Origin: 55-13 sp037190145
GTDB lineage: Bacteria; Armatimonadota; Fimbriimonadia; Fimbriimonadales; Fimbriimonadaceae
DNA: 64,000 nucleotides
Direction of reading: 5' to 3'
NCBI GenBank assembly: GCA_037190145.1
Contig: JBBCJU010000002.1
Coordinates: forward strand, 310,001 to 374,000
Shown here: one piece after another, positions 1 to 7,989 of the stretch
How positions within the stretch are numbered: position 1 is the stretch's first letter
Layout: each line of letters starts with the position of its first letter
Notes under the pieces: model-generated
What the model saw: only the letters and a program-made list of their open reading frames with translations
Told to the model about the DNA's origin: nothing
The model's database searches: none
Position numbers and translations under genes: made by a program

Positions 1-1118
1 CCCAACAAGAGCCTCCCAGGTTACGCACGCTTTGCAAGAACGGGGCTGCGATTTTGGTGGAGCGGATGGCAGATGAGCCTGTCATATCGGTTCAACTGTG
101 GGCTTCAGCCAGGAACGTCAAAGAGACTCCAGATACCCACGGGTGGCGTCACCTACTAGAACATTTGGTAGCAAAGGGGCCCAAGCGAGACATTGACAAG
201 CGGTTAGAGAGTTTAGGGTGTTACTTGCGAGCGAACACCTATCGTGATGCGATGCAGTTTGAAGTGGTCGTCGGCCCAAATCAGCTGAAGCTGGCGTTGT
301 CCACTCTACAAGAGCTAATGCAACCTCTCAAGGTAGAGCAAGGCGATATTGATAAAGAGGTTGGCATCCTAAGACAAGAAAAGGCGACCTATGATGATTC
401 GTCTCGATTAGCCGCCGGGGCATGGATGCAGGCCTATGGAGAAGCTGGCTTGGACGCTTTTGGGAACCTGGATGTTATGACAAAGGCGACTCCTGAAACC
501 CTACGAGAATTGCACCGAAAGCACTTCTATCCTGAGAACTTAACGCTTACGATTGTTGGCCCTGTCGATATTCGGCAAGCCACTGAAGCAGGGCTTGAGT
601 TAGTGGGGATGCGCCAGGGAGCGGTTAAGGTGGCTGATCCTGTTTTGCAGCCTGGCAAACCAGGACGGATTGAAGTGGAGGGCTTTGGAGAAGGAAGGGC
701 TGCGATGGTGGAAGGTTACGATCATCCTTCAACAATCGGTAGCTTGGCATTTGCTTTGTCGGTAGCAAGCGGAGTCGAAGGCGCTTTTGTGACCTACACG
801 CCAAGCCAAAAGCGCGGTTTGGTGATCGCCGGACAAACCGAGAAGCAGTCCGGTATTGGGTTAAAGATTGATGGCTTAGCCGAATCGGATATGCCGCAGT
901 TATTTGCCATCGGAAAGATTCTCGCGCAAGCGTGGGTGACTCGATACCTTGGCACGGTCTCAGGAGTGGCTTATATCAGAGGGCTTCTCTTGTGCCAAAA
1001 CACAGCAAGCAGGCCCGAAGCAATGTTAAAGGCCATTGACCAACTCACTTATGAGCAGTTTAAGGAAGCCGCAAAACGGTTTTCCAAAGAGAGTGGGGTT
1101 ACGGTGGTAGGTCTGTGA
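1..1118 (+). CDS. M16 (insulinase-like) zinc peptidase, 5' end cut by window edge
   Basis: The frame is open to the left edge (first full codon at position 3), so the N-terminus lies outside the window; a TTG at 54 is only an internal codon. The inverted zinc motif HxxEH is visible as HLLEH near position 155, and the usual downstream glutamate region follows (KEVGILRQEKATYDD). This is the pattern of a catalytically competent M16 subunit of processing-peptidase or PqqL type. The downstream gene overlaps by four bases (GTGA) and encodes a second M16-like protein, so the two probably form the active/inactive heterodimer typical of bacterial M16B pairs. Substrate is unknown. Confidence 0.85.
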   Translation, partial: QQEPPRLRTLCKNGAAILVERMADEPVISVQLWASARNVKETPDTHGWRHLLEHLVAKGPKRDIDKRLESLGCYLRANTYRDAMQFEVVVGPNQLKLALSTLQELMQPLKVEQGDIDKEVGILRQEKATYDDSSRLAAGAWMQAYGEAGLDAFGNLDVMTKATPETLRELHRKHFYPENLTLTIVGPVDIRQATEAGLELVGMRQGAVKVADPVLQPGKPGRIEVEGFGEGRAAMVEGYDHPSTIGSLAFALSVASGVEGAFVTYTPSQKRGLVIAGQTEKQSGIGLKIDGLAESDMPQLFAIGKILAQAWVTRYLGTVSGVAYIRGLLLCQNTASRPEAMLKAIDQLTYEQFKEAAKRFSKESGVTVVGL

Positions 1119-2302
1119 TAGCTCTTATTGCCGCTGCCGCCGCGATTCAATCCACTTCGGTTGTAGAGTGGTTTGAACCTACTGCGGATGTCGTCAGCAT
1201 TCAAGCGGTGGTAAAGGTCCCCAAGTTGGACCCTCGAAATCAGAACTTGCTAAGGCTAATCGCGACGTGTGTAGGGAGCGACACCTCAACGTATTCGGCT
1301 ATCCAGATCGCCGATATCGCCGCCAGAACCGGGTCTCGAGTAAGAGTCACGATGATGGAAGATCATATTCGTGTGGGCATGTCCGTGGTGCCTGCAGATC
1401 AGAGCACCGGCGTTGGGATGATGGGGGCCATGCTTCGAGACGTAACGCCCAAAGAAGGACAACTGGAAGCGGCTGCGAGCGATCTACAGTTTCGACAATA
1501 CTCGTACTGGCGTCAAGCACTAGAAACAACCCCGTTTGAGTTACCCAAATACACTCAAAAAGATGTTGCCGATCTGATCTCTTATGTCTTCCGACCGGAA
1601 AACATAACCTTAGGCGTTGGAGGGAAGGTGCAACCTGGGGAGGCGACGCGCCGATGGAACGATGTCGTTAGCGGATGGCCCAGTAGTCGCTTGCCGCAAT
1701 TATATGTGGCAAAACCTGAGGAACAGCCGGTTCCCAAGGTTACTCCGCGAATGTCCGTGATTGATTTTCAAGGTTCGGCATTCACGGCTACCGATGCGGC
1801 CATGACCACGCGGCTCTTAGCTTTAACTGCGCTTGGCACCGGAAAAGCCGCATCTCTTTGGCGTGTTGCGCGGGATATCCAAGGTTTGAGTTATCGGCAA
1901 GAAGCAGTATTGTCGCCAACACAAGAAGGTTTTGTACCAAGATTGTTGATCGCCAGCCAAGTCGAGGAGCCTGATAAGAAAGCTGAGACCCTGAAAGAAT
2001 CTTTATTGGCGGATATCAAAAACTGGACGGACGAAGACCGACAGAGGGCGATTGGCATGGCTTCCTCGTTTCTTGTTCGAGGCGGTGATATGAGTCCACT
2101 CTATCTCCTTCCAGACCGACCCATTAGCCGCGACCTCAGTGATCAGGTCTTTGTCCAGGCATATTGGCAAATGAAGACCGGGACTCGCTGGAATCCTCAC
2201 AATCTTGTGGGGAGACTTGGGTTTGTAGAATTGGATGACCTAAAGCAAGCAGCAACCGAACTGGTGACCAGTTCTAGAATAAAGATCCATTCGATTCGCT
2301 AG
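1115..2302 (+). CDS. M16 peptidase-like protein, probably non-catalytic partner
   Basis: A 395-residue protein starting with GTG inside the stop of the preceding M16 gene, so the two are translationally coupled. A short hydrophobic N-terminus (MIALIAAAAAIQ) looks like a signal peptide. Fold-level features resemble M16 proteins (about 400 residues, an 'RPENITLGVGG' segment corresponding to the M16 'yxPxNmtlvvvG' strand), but no HxxEH zinc motif is present. I infer the inactive glycine-rich-loop partner of the upstream peptidase. It converges on the nuclease gene on the other strand with 29 bp of overlap at the 3' ends. Confidence 0.75.
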   Translation: MIALIAAAAAIQSTSVVEWFEPTADVVSIQAVVKVPKLDPRNQNLLRLIATCVGSDTSTYSAIQIADIAARTGSRVRVTMMEDHIRVGMSVVPADQSTGVGMMGAMLRDVTPKEGQLEAAASDLQFRQYSYWRQALETTPFELPKYTQKDVADLISYVFRPENITLGVGGKVQPGEATRRWNDVVSGWPSSRLPQLYVAKPEEQPVPKVTPRMSVIDFQGSAFTATDAAMTTRLLALTALGTGKAASLWRVARDIQGLSYRQEAVLSPTQEGFVPRLLIASQVEEPDKKAETLKESLLADIKNWTDEDRQRAIGMASSFLVRGGDMSPLYLLPDRPISRDLSDQVFVQAYWQMKTGTRWNPHNLVGRLGFVELDDLKQAATELVTSSRIKIHSIR

Positions 2303-3065
2303 CCAGACTGAATTCAGGGTGTTGACGGCAAAGCGGGAGAAAGTCGCACTGCGGACATAACGCCTTACGAACCGGCATGGCTTCTTCCCAGTTTTTGCTG
2401 AGAATATGCTTTCCAAGCTCATGCACATCTTGTTCAAGGGTTTCGCGTTCATCGTCAGGAAGGGACCAAGAAGCGGAGTCTCCGGTTCTTAGCGCGATGA
2501 TGGTAGCTTTCACTTTTCTACCTGGGAATCGATGGTGAACCATGAGTTGATACAGGTTCATCGCAAGGTCGGTCTGAACATCTTCGGTTGAAACGCTATG
2601 CCTGCCAGACTTGTAGTCGATAATCTCAAGCGTCCCATCGGGATATTCGTCCAATCGATCAATTCGTCCGACGAGATCAAAGTCGTTTGCAAAGGGCATG
2701 CGAACCTGCTTTTCCACCATCAAGACTTTCGCTTCTGAGGGCTGGGAGCGAACCTTTTCTACGTGTCTCTCTAGGATTTCTTTGCCTTCTCCAAATGCTT
2801 CTTGCATCTCTTCTTGGCTCGTGAACCCTGCGTCGATCCAACTTTCCTCGTACGCAGCCATGATTTGGTCAGTGGTGATAACGCCTTGGTCGCCTTCATC
2901 ATAGAAGCGTTGCAGCACTCGGTGGAGGGTGGTGCCAAAGGAGAAATAGCTTTTGGACCGCAGATACCAGCGCCCCTTATCGTCCACATAGGTCCAGAGA
3001 TACTTGAACGGGCAAGCCAGGAAAGTGCTGATTTTGGTGGGGCTAAGAGTTGGCTTCCTGGGCAC
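2274..3065 (-). CDS. PD-(D/E)XK superfamily nuclease, RecB/AddB-like, with Fe-S cysteines
   Basis: A 263-residue single-domain nuclease. The catalytic core is visible as GRIDRLDEY followed by LEIIDYKSG (the D...D/ExK signature). One cysteine near the N-terminus (LACPFKY) and three near the C-terminus (CPQCDFLPLC) match the C-x(n)-C-x2-C-x5-C arrangement that holds a 4Fe-4S cluster in AddB, Cas4 and related nucleases. There is no helicase or Cas1/Cas2 neighbour, so a CRISPR role is not supported; a stand-alone repair exonuclease is more likely. The ATG at 3065 starts directly at MPRKPTLSPTKIS, the usual beginning of this family. Confidence 0.85.
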   Translation of the reverse strand: MPRKPTLSPTKISTFLACPFKYLWTYVDDKGRWYLRSKSYFSFGTTLHRVLQRFYDEGDQGVITTDQIMAAYEESWIDAGFTSQEEMQEAFGEGKEILERHVEKVRSQPSEAKVLMVEKQVRMPFANDFDLVGRIDRLDEYPDGTLEIIDYKSGRHSVSTEDVQTDLAMNLYQLMVHHRFPGRKVKATIIALRTGDSASWSLPDDERETLEQDVHELGKHILSKNWEEAMPVRKALCPQCDFLPLCRQHPEFSLASESNGSLF

Positions 3066-3132
3066 ACTCTATTATGGGCTCAACGTGTCTGAGAGGTTCG
3101 CTCGTACTCTGATCCCGAATGCAGAAAACCGT

Positions 3133-3162
3133 TTGACAAATGCTTGTTTTTGTGACTATAAA
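3133..3162 (+). promoter_or_regulatory. sigma-70-type promoter, far from any start codon
   Basis: A perfect TTGACA (3133-3138), an 18-bp spacer and TATAAA (3157-3162) point rightwards. Predicted transcription would begin near 3169, about 200 nt before the next start codon at 3369, so it would give a long leader or a separate small RNA. Confidence 0.55.
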
Positions 3163-3201
3163 GTTAGAAGCTCATTTCGAGAATGGGATGTAAAGACAAA
3201 T

Positions 3202-3221
3202 TGTTGCAATGTGTTGCAATG
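3202..3221 (+). repeat. tandem 10-bp repeat TGTTGCAATG x2
   Basis: Two exact, adjacent copies of TGTTGCAATG. Each contains the palindrome TTGCAA, placing two palindromic cores one helical turn apart, a layout suited to cooperative binding by a dimeric regulator. Located about 40 bp downstream of the promoter at 3133-3162. Confidence 0.6.
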
Positions 3222-3353
3222 ATTGTGATGATGAGTAGCAGAATCTATTCGTTAGGTAGCAGAAAAGGCGCTCTGCTAATGTAGTGAATCGGTAGGGGTG
3301 AACGTAAAAGGCAAACCGTTCTTGTCCTGTTAACCGAACAAGTCCAGGTTGTG

Positions 3354-3362
3354 TGCTAAATT
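3354..3362 (+). promoter_or_regulatory. extended -10 (TGC TAAATT) directly before start
   Basis: TG at 3354-3355 and TAAATT at 3357-3362 end six bases before the ATG at 3369. Transcription would start at or next to the A of ATG, giving a leaderless mRNA. No Shine-Dalgarno sequence is present. Confidence 0.5.
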
Positions 3363-3368
3363 GCCAAT

Positions 3369-4238
3369 ATGCTTAAGCGCCTGATACTGGTCATTGCTGT
3401 TTTGTGTACTGCGATTGCATCTGCCCAGGAGCGGATTCAAGATCTGATTTATCACAAGCAGGGCGGAACCGCCTTCACGCTTGATGTATTCAAGCCTGCT
3501 AAGCCCACTGGAGCCGCGGTTGTTTGGCTGGTAAGTGGCGGGTGGGTTTCGGCGCATGACCAGATCAATCCAGCATTAGGACAGGCCTTCAATGAGCATG
3601 GCATTACGCTTATTCAAGCGGTTCATGGCGCTCAGCCAAAGTACACCGTCCCAGAGATTCTGGTCCAATTGAAGCAGGCTATTCGATACACAAGAGCAAA
3701 CGCTGAGAAGTTTGGAATTGATCCAACTCGAATTGGAGTTGCCGGAGCCAGCGCAGGTGGTCACCTGTCTCTAATGTTGGCCGGCAATCCGGCGGTAGCA
3801 GAACCGACTTCTACGAACCCGATCAACAAGGTCGGCAGCGAAGTACAGGCGGTGGTGGCCTATTTTCCGCCTACTGACTTCTTAAACTGGGGCAAAGACG
3901 GTTCGCCAGCATATAGCAATCCTCTCCTGGCGGTTTTTATGCCCGCCCTTGGGGTCACTCCAACAACTCCGAAGGAGAAAATGGAACAGATTGGTCGGGA
4001 TTTATCTCCGATTAACCTAGTCAAGGCTGGGTTCCCACCGACCTTTTTGATCCATGGTGACAAAGATGCTCTCGTTCCTGTACAGCAGTCTCAACGGCTA
4101 GATGCAGCGTTTGCCAAAGCGGGAATCATTCATGAACTCATGGTTGTTCCTGGGGCAGGACACGACGGATCTGTGATGGCTCCATCTGCGGCAAAAGTGT
4201 TTGAGTGGTTTACCAAGTATTTGGCGAAGAAGGACTAG
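3369..4238 (+). CDS. secreted alpha/beta-hydrolase (esterase/lipase type)
   Basis: A 289-residue serine hydrolase with an N-terminal signal peptide ending around ASAQ. The nucleophile elbow is visible as GASAGG (GxSxG) near residue 131; the acid is in HGDKDALVP and the catalytic histidine in GAGHDG. The spacing and the 'IRYTRANAEKFGIDPTRIGVAG' style block fit the BD-FAE / acetyl-esterase group that removes acyl or feruloyl groups from carbohydrates. Substrate cannot be read from the sequence. The start is supported by an extended -10 element ending six bases upstream. Confidence 0.85.
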   Translation: MLKRLILVIAVLCTAIASAQERIQDLIYHKQGGTAFTLDVFKPAKPTGAAVVWLVSGGWVSAHDQINPALGQAFNEHGITLIQAVHGAQPKYTVPEILVQLKQAIRYTRANAEKFGIDPTRIGVAGASAGGHLSLMLAGNPAVAEPTSTNPINKVGSEVQAVVAYFPPTDFLNWGKDGSPAYSNPLLAVFMPALGVTPTTPKEKMEQIGRDLSPINLVKAGFPPTFLIHGDKDALVPVQQSQRLDAAFAKAGIIHELMVVPGAGHDGSVMAPSAAKVFEWFTKYLAKKD

Positions 4239-4283
4239 GTCTGGTGTAGTTTGTGAGGTCCCGCAAAGAACTTCACAAATCCG

Positions 4284-4295
4284 TAAACTATAGGG
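4284..4295 (+). promoter_or_regulatory. -10 element (TAAACT) six bases before GTG start
   Basis: TAAACT at 4284-4289 followed by six bases and the GTG at 4296. There is no Shine-Dalgarno motif, which fits leaderless initiation. Confidence 0.45.
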
Positions 4296-5153
4296 GTGAG
4301 CACGACCACCCCTCTAAAAATTCGCTTGGGTCATAGCCCAGACTCCGACGATGCCTTTATGTTCTGGGGACTTGCCAATGGCCAAGTCAGTTCGGTGTAT
4401 GAGTTTGAGCACATTCTGCGCGACATTCAAACCCTAAACGAATGGGCGATGGAAGGCAGACTCGAATCAACCGCGATCTCGGTTCACGCTTTTGCGTATG
4501 TCGCGGACAAGTATGCCTTGCTGCGGCATGGTGGTTCTTTTGGTTGGGATTACGGCCCCATGATTGTTGCCGCAAAGGATTTTGATCCTAACGAGCTTAA
4601 AGAGACGGTGATTGCGATCCCGGGCAAACTGACTTCTGCGTTCCTAGAACTCAACATCTGGTGGAAAGAGCAGTTTGGCGACGCCGAACTGAAGTATGAG
4701 GTGGTTCCTTTTGACGAGATCATTCCTTCAATTCAAGAAGGGAAGTATAAAGCCGGACTCATTATTCATGAGGGCCAGCTCACCTACGAACGAGATGGAA
4801 TGCAGTTGCTTGCCGATATGGGTGTTTGGTGGAAAGCTAAAACCGGCCTCCCCTTGCCTCTCGGTGTGAATGTCGTGCGAAAAGATCTTGGTCCTGAGGT
4901 GGTTGCTGATGTATCTCGCTGCATGCGAGAGTCGATCACCGCAGGTTTAACCAATCGGAAATCAGCTTTGGACTACGCCCTCCAGTTTGCTAGAGGAATG
5001 GACGAGGGAACAAGCGATGAGTTCGTGGGAATGTATGTAAACGAGCGGACCCTAGACATGGGAGATGAAGGTGTGGAAGCCATCAAGCTACTCCTGAAGA
5101 TGGGTGCAGAAGCCGGACTCGTGCCCGCCGTTGACGTGGTGGTTGTCGACTAA
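4296..5153 (+). CDS. mqnD: MqnD-like 1,4-dihydroxy-6-naphthoate synthase (futalosine menaquinone pathway)
   Basis: A 285-residue protein of the MqnA/MqnD periplasmic-binding fold without a signal peptide, so it acts in the cytoplasm. Diagnostic segments are LGHSPDSDDAFMFW at the N-terminus, AGLIIHEGQLTY around residue 155 (the histidine in IIHE is the catalytic residue in MqnD) and WWKAKTGLPLPLG. MqnD converts cyclic de-hypoxanthinyl futalosine to 1,4-dihydroxy-6-naphthoate. The LGHSPDSDDAF variant also occurs in loosely annotated MqnA/MqnD/SBP proteins, so a different small-molecule lyase role is possible. No other mqn gene is in the window. Confidence 0.7.
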   Translation: MSTTTPLKIRLGHSPDSDDAFMFWGLANGQVSSVYEFEHILRDIQTLNEWAMEGRLESTAISVHAFAYVADKYALLRHGGSFGWDYGPMIVAAKDFDPNELKETVIAIPGKLTSAFLELNIWWKEQFGDAELKYEVVPFDEIIPSIQEGKYKAGLIIHEGQLTYERDGMQLLADMGVWWKAKTGLPLPLGVNVVRKDLGPEVVADVSRCMRESITAGLTNRKSALDYALQFARGMDEGTSDEFVGMYVNERTLDMGDEGVEAIKLLLKMGAEAGLVPAVDVVVVD

Positions 5154-5169
5154 ATTGACAAGTTAGTAG

Positions 5170-5204
5170 AGAAGGGCAGGCTGCAAAGCCTGCCTTTTCT
5201 ATTT
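5170..5204. terminator. bidirectional intrinsic terminator
   Basis: Stem GGCAGGCT/AGCCTGCC (5175-5182 and 5087+100 i.e. 5187-5194) with a GCAA loop, flanked by AGAAG on one side and TTTTCTATTT on the other. It sits between the stop of mqnD and the stop of the convergent GH43 gene, serving both. Confidence 0.8.
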
Positions 5205-6170
5205 CAACTTGGGCCGAATCTGGGGTGTTATCGTGGGGCCATTTGATTTAGGGCCTTCTTTGGTCCATTCCAACTTATCAATTCTTAGGCTACGCCCCAC
5301 CGGATGCTTTCCATATCTTGGCTCGCCTTCTGCGCTCCAACCATGGTAGGCCATCCACCATTCTCCGCTCTTTAGCTCGATCAAGCATTGGTGCCCTGGT
5401 GATAGTGTTTCACCCGCCTTTCCTTTGATGACAGGTTCATTAGGCTTTGTGTAGTTACCCCAAAGCTCTTTTGAAGATGCAGCCCAAACACGGTACGCGG
5501 CATCATCACGATTGGATTGAAACCAACCTGTGGAGTAAAACAGCCAATAGGTTCCATCCTTCTTGATGAGTGTTGGGGCATCAAGGATGCCTTGTTCTAT
5601 TTCGCGATCAATACCGATAAGGCGCTTGGCCTCGCCCACGGTCTTGGACATATCATCGCTTAAACGCACCATCTTCACTTGGCGAGGAGGAGCTTCGCGG
5701 ATGTAAAGAAGGTACGGTTTTCCGTTCTCTACATAGATATTGGGATCGATGGCGCCATTGTCATCCGGGCCTTGATTCTCCGATGTGCCCAGAACTAGTT
5801 TTGATATGAACTTAAATGGACCGGTTGGCTTGTCTCCAACCGAAACGGCAAGATCACGTTTGCCAGACTTTGGGTCTTTGGCAGAGTAGAAGAAATACCA
5901 CTTACCCTTCCACTCATAAATCTCCGGAGCCCACAGTTGATCCTTGGACCAATCCAGATGGCCGACCCCTCCCAGATGTGTCCAGTTCACCAGATCGGGT
6001 GAACTCATTATTTGGAATCCACCATTGCTAATGCGGTCTTGGGTTGCGTACGCATAGAACATGTCACCCTGCCGAACAATGAACGGGTCAGGGAAGTTCT
6101 TGTTGTAAACCGGGTTCTGATATGTCTGAGATTGAGACATGCTGGTAAGTGCGATCAAAGAGAGAATCAT
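5199..6170 (-). CDS. GH43-type glycosidase, secreted
   Basis: A 323-residue five-bladed beta-propeller hydrolase with a short signal peptide (ends near SMSQS). The catalytic base lies in NFPDPFIVRQG near residue 27 and the pKa-modulating aspartate in GAIDPNIYVENG. The segment that normally holds the acid glutamate (E-A/G-P) reads LDAPTLIKKDGTYWLFYS, so the acid appears as Asp or is supplied by the nearby EQG; activity may be atypical. It is the last gene of a three-gene operon, overlapping the ThuA-like gene by four bases (ATGA). Likely acts on arabinan, xylan or related side chains. Confidence 0.85.
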   Translation of the reverse strand: MILSLIALTSMSQSQTYQNPVYNKNFPDPFIVRQGDMFYAYATQDRISNGGFQIMSSPDLVNWTHLGGVGHLDWSKDQLWAPEIYEWKGKWYFFYSAKDPKSGKRDLAVSVGDKPTGPFKFISKLVLGTSENQGPDDNGAIDPNIYVENGKPYLLYIREAPPRQVKMVRLSDDMSKTVGEAKRLIGIDREIEQGILDAPTLIKKDGTYWLFYSTGWFQSNRDDAAYRVWAASSKELWGNYTKPNEPVIKGKAGETLSPGHQCLIELKSGEWWMAYHGWSAEGEPRYGKHPVGRSLRIDKLEWTKEGPKSNGPTITPQIRPKLK

Positions 6171-7150
6171 TTTAAGTCGAAGGGTTTAACCCCTTTTTTG
6201 AACGTATTGAAACCGAAGCTTGTGGGTTCATATTTACCTACGAAGTCCACATTGGCTTGAGTGGGTACGGGTAGCTGGGTTGTCCAGTACGCCGCATTAA
6301 CGATCATTCTTCGTAAGTCGGCGTCTAACAGATCGGTTGCGGCCCCAATTGTCGACGTCACGATCTTATTGGTTTTGCCGTTAGAATTCTTGTAGTCTCG
6401 GACCCAAACTAAGGGCATCATAGGGTCGTTTAGTTCTTGCTCTTGACCTTTTACGGTCTTCTTTCGGCCCTGCGCCGGTCCGTCAGTTTTTCGCATTCCT
6501 GACAAGACCTGCCCTCTAACTAGAACATCTGCGTCAGCAGGAGGGAAGACTTCATAAACATCCGAGTCTCCGAATAACTCTTTGACACCGCTCAAAATAG
6601 GGTGCTTGCCAACTACGATCCCGCGAGTAGCTTGTGATCCGTGATTGCCCCAATGGGTAACCCAGTTTTCTCCAAGCACCTGCTTGCCAAAACCACCGGG
6701 CCAATCCCGACTTTGCCACCCAAAATGGCGGTAAGGAGATGGAGAATCGGCTGGATAGTTGAAAGCGTGAGTGCTGGTGCGAAGCCCGATAATGGGTTTC
6801 CCGGCATTCAGATAATCTGCAAAATGCTTCATCTGTCCATCGGGCCAATTGCGGAATCGCAAAAGCATGATGCAAAGATCAGCGGTTGCCAAGTTCTCTA
6901 ACCCTGGTTGATGATCTTGACGGGTTGGATCAATCTCTCCCTTGTCATTTAAGGAGAATAAAACAGTGCACTTAAATCCGTGGCGCTTAGAGAGGATTTT
7001 GGCGAGTTGAGGAAGTGCTTCCTCAGATCTGTACTCTTCGTCTCCCGCCAACAAGACAATGTGCTTGCCTTTGCCAGCACCAGATTCCCCTTCAAATGTG
7101 AGATAAGGAGAATCTGGAGCAAGGATACAGGCGGCAAGCAGGCCTAGCAT
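6167..7150 (-). CDS. ThuA-like domain protein
   Basis: A 327-residue protein with a hydrophobic N-terminus and a ThuA/class I glutamine amidotransferase-like fold: KHIVLLAGDEEYRSEEALPQL at residues 29-49, the central ADLCIMLLRFRNW strand, and GLRTSTHAFNYP. ThuA domains are common beside sugar oxidoreductases and glycosidases in Planctomycetes-like genomes, but their reaction is not established (a 3-ketoglycoside-related role has been suggested for some). Here it is eight bases downstream of the SUMF1 gene and overlaps GH43, supporting a common carbohydrate-processing role. Confidence 0.8.
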   Translation of the reverse strand: MLGLLAACILAPDSPYLTFEGESGAGKGKHIVLLAGDEEYRSEEALPQLAKILSKRHGFKCTVLFSLNDKGEIDPTRQDHQPGLENLATADLCIMLLRFRNWPDGQMKHFADYLNAGKPIIGLRTSTHAFNYPADSPSPYRHFGWQSRDWPGGFGKQVLGENWVTHWGNHGSQATRGIVVGKHPILSGVKELFGDSDVYEVFPPADADVLVRGQVLSGMRKTDGPAQGRKKTVKGQEQELNDPMMPLVWVRDYKNSNGKTNKIVTSTIGAATDLLDADLRRMIVNAAYWTTQLPVPTQANVDFVGKYEPTSFGFNTFKKGVKPFDLK

Positions 7151-7158
7151 TGCCTATC

Positions 7159-7989
7159 CTAGGGCTCACACACCAGTCGGAAACCGCAGAAAGGACCATC
7201 GGAGTACCACCAGCGGCTCTTGGGCATCTGTGGGTCATTCTGTTGCCATTCTGGAGCCCACTTCTGTCGAGCGGTTGGCAAGAGTTGCTCAGCGGAATCC
7301 AGGAAGGTTCCACCGCAAATGACTGGCTCACCGTCCAGGCCGATTGCCCACTCGCCTACATTGCCTACGATATCGTGTAGACCAAACTTATTCGCGGCCT
7401 TCTTACCAACGGGTTGAGTTTGATCTTTGGCGTTGTCCTTAAACCAAGCGATCTTTTCTGCTTCAGCTTTAGTGAGCTTTACATCCTTAGTTTCGCCACC
7501 ACGAGCAGCAATCTCCCACTCTGCTTCGGTTGGGAGGCGATACTTCTTGCCGGTTGATTTAGAAAGCCATCGACAGAACATCTCCGCTGTCTCATTGCTG
7601 ATATTGATTACGGGATATCCGTTGTGACCCCATGATAGGTCGGGCAAGATGTAGCCTTTGCTGGGTCGAGCAATGGCATCAGGTCCGAAAACGGTCTGAT
7701 CGTAAGGCTTGGATGGAGGGCCACTCGCCAAGAATTGGTCTAGGGCTTCCCAAGGCACTTCGGTCTTACCCATGTAAAAAGGCTTTACGTTGACCGTCTT
7801 GTCGCCAGATTTATAGACACCACCAGGGACTACAACCATCTGAATCTTAACCGCCGAATTAGGTAGGGTTTCAGTGAATGGTTCTAGCTTTGCCTGCGGA
7901 GCCGTTGCGTGGCTGGCCAAAGAGAAGATAAATCCCATGGAAATGAGACCGGTTGTTAAAGGGCGTCGGATGCTATCGATTCTAATCAT
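7159..7989 (-). CDS. SUMF1/formylglycine-generating-enzyme-like secreted protein
   Basis: A 276-residue protein with a signal peptide (RR in the n-region, cleavage near SHATA). The FGE-sulfatase fold is recognised by GYPVINISNETAEMFCRWL, KKYRLPTEAEWEIAARGG, FGLHDIVGNVGEWA and the C-terminal GPFCGFRLVCEP. Real sulfatase activation is not certain: many members of this family bind ligands or act as diversified surface domains, and no sulfatase is nearby. It heads the operon with ThuA and GH43. Its ATG at 7989 lies 20 bp inside the predicted start of divergent apbE; an internal Met at 7938 would remove the overlap but spoil the signal peptide. Confidence 0.8.
   Translation of the reverse strand: MIRIDSIRRPLTTGLISMGFIFSLASHATAPQAKLEPFTETLPNSAVKIQMVVVPGGVYKSGDKTVNVKPFYMGKTEVPWEALDQFLASGPPSKPYDQTVFGPDAIARPSKGYILPDLSWGHNGYPVINISNETAEMFCRWLSKSTGKKYRLPTEAEWEIAARGGETKDVKLTKAEAEKIAWFKDNAKDQTQPVGKKAANKFGLHDIVGNVGEWAIGLDGEPVICGGTFLDSAEQLLPTARQKWAPEWQQNDPQMPKSRWWYSDGPFCGFRLVCEP

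Larger units (their letters stand above)
3066..3368. other. 303-bp intergenic region with an orphan promoter and tandem repeat
   Basis: No convincing ORF lies here. The stretch separates divergently transcribed genes and holds a good sigma-70-like promoter (3133-3162), an exact tandem 10-bp repeat (3202-3221) and an extended -10 element just before the esterase start. It could hold an operator region or a small RNA; the sequence alone does not decide. Confidence 0.5.

Noticed and set aside
2274..3065. Cas4-like reading of the PD-(D/E)XK nuclease
   Set aside because: Motif and cysteines fit Cas4 and AddB alike, but there is no cas1, cas2 or repeat array in the window.
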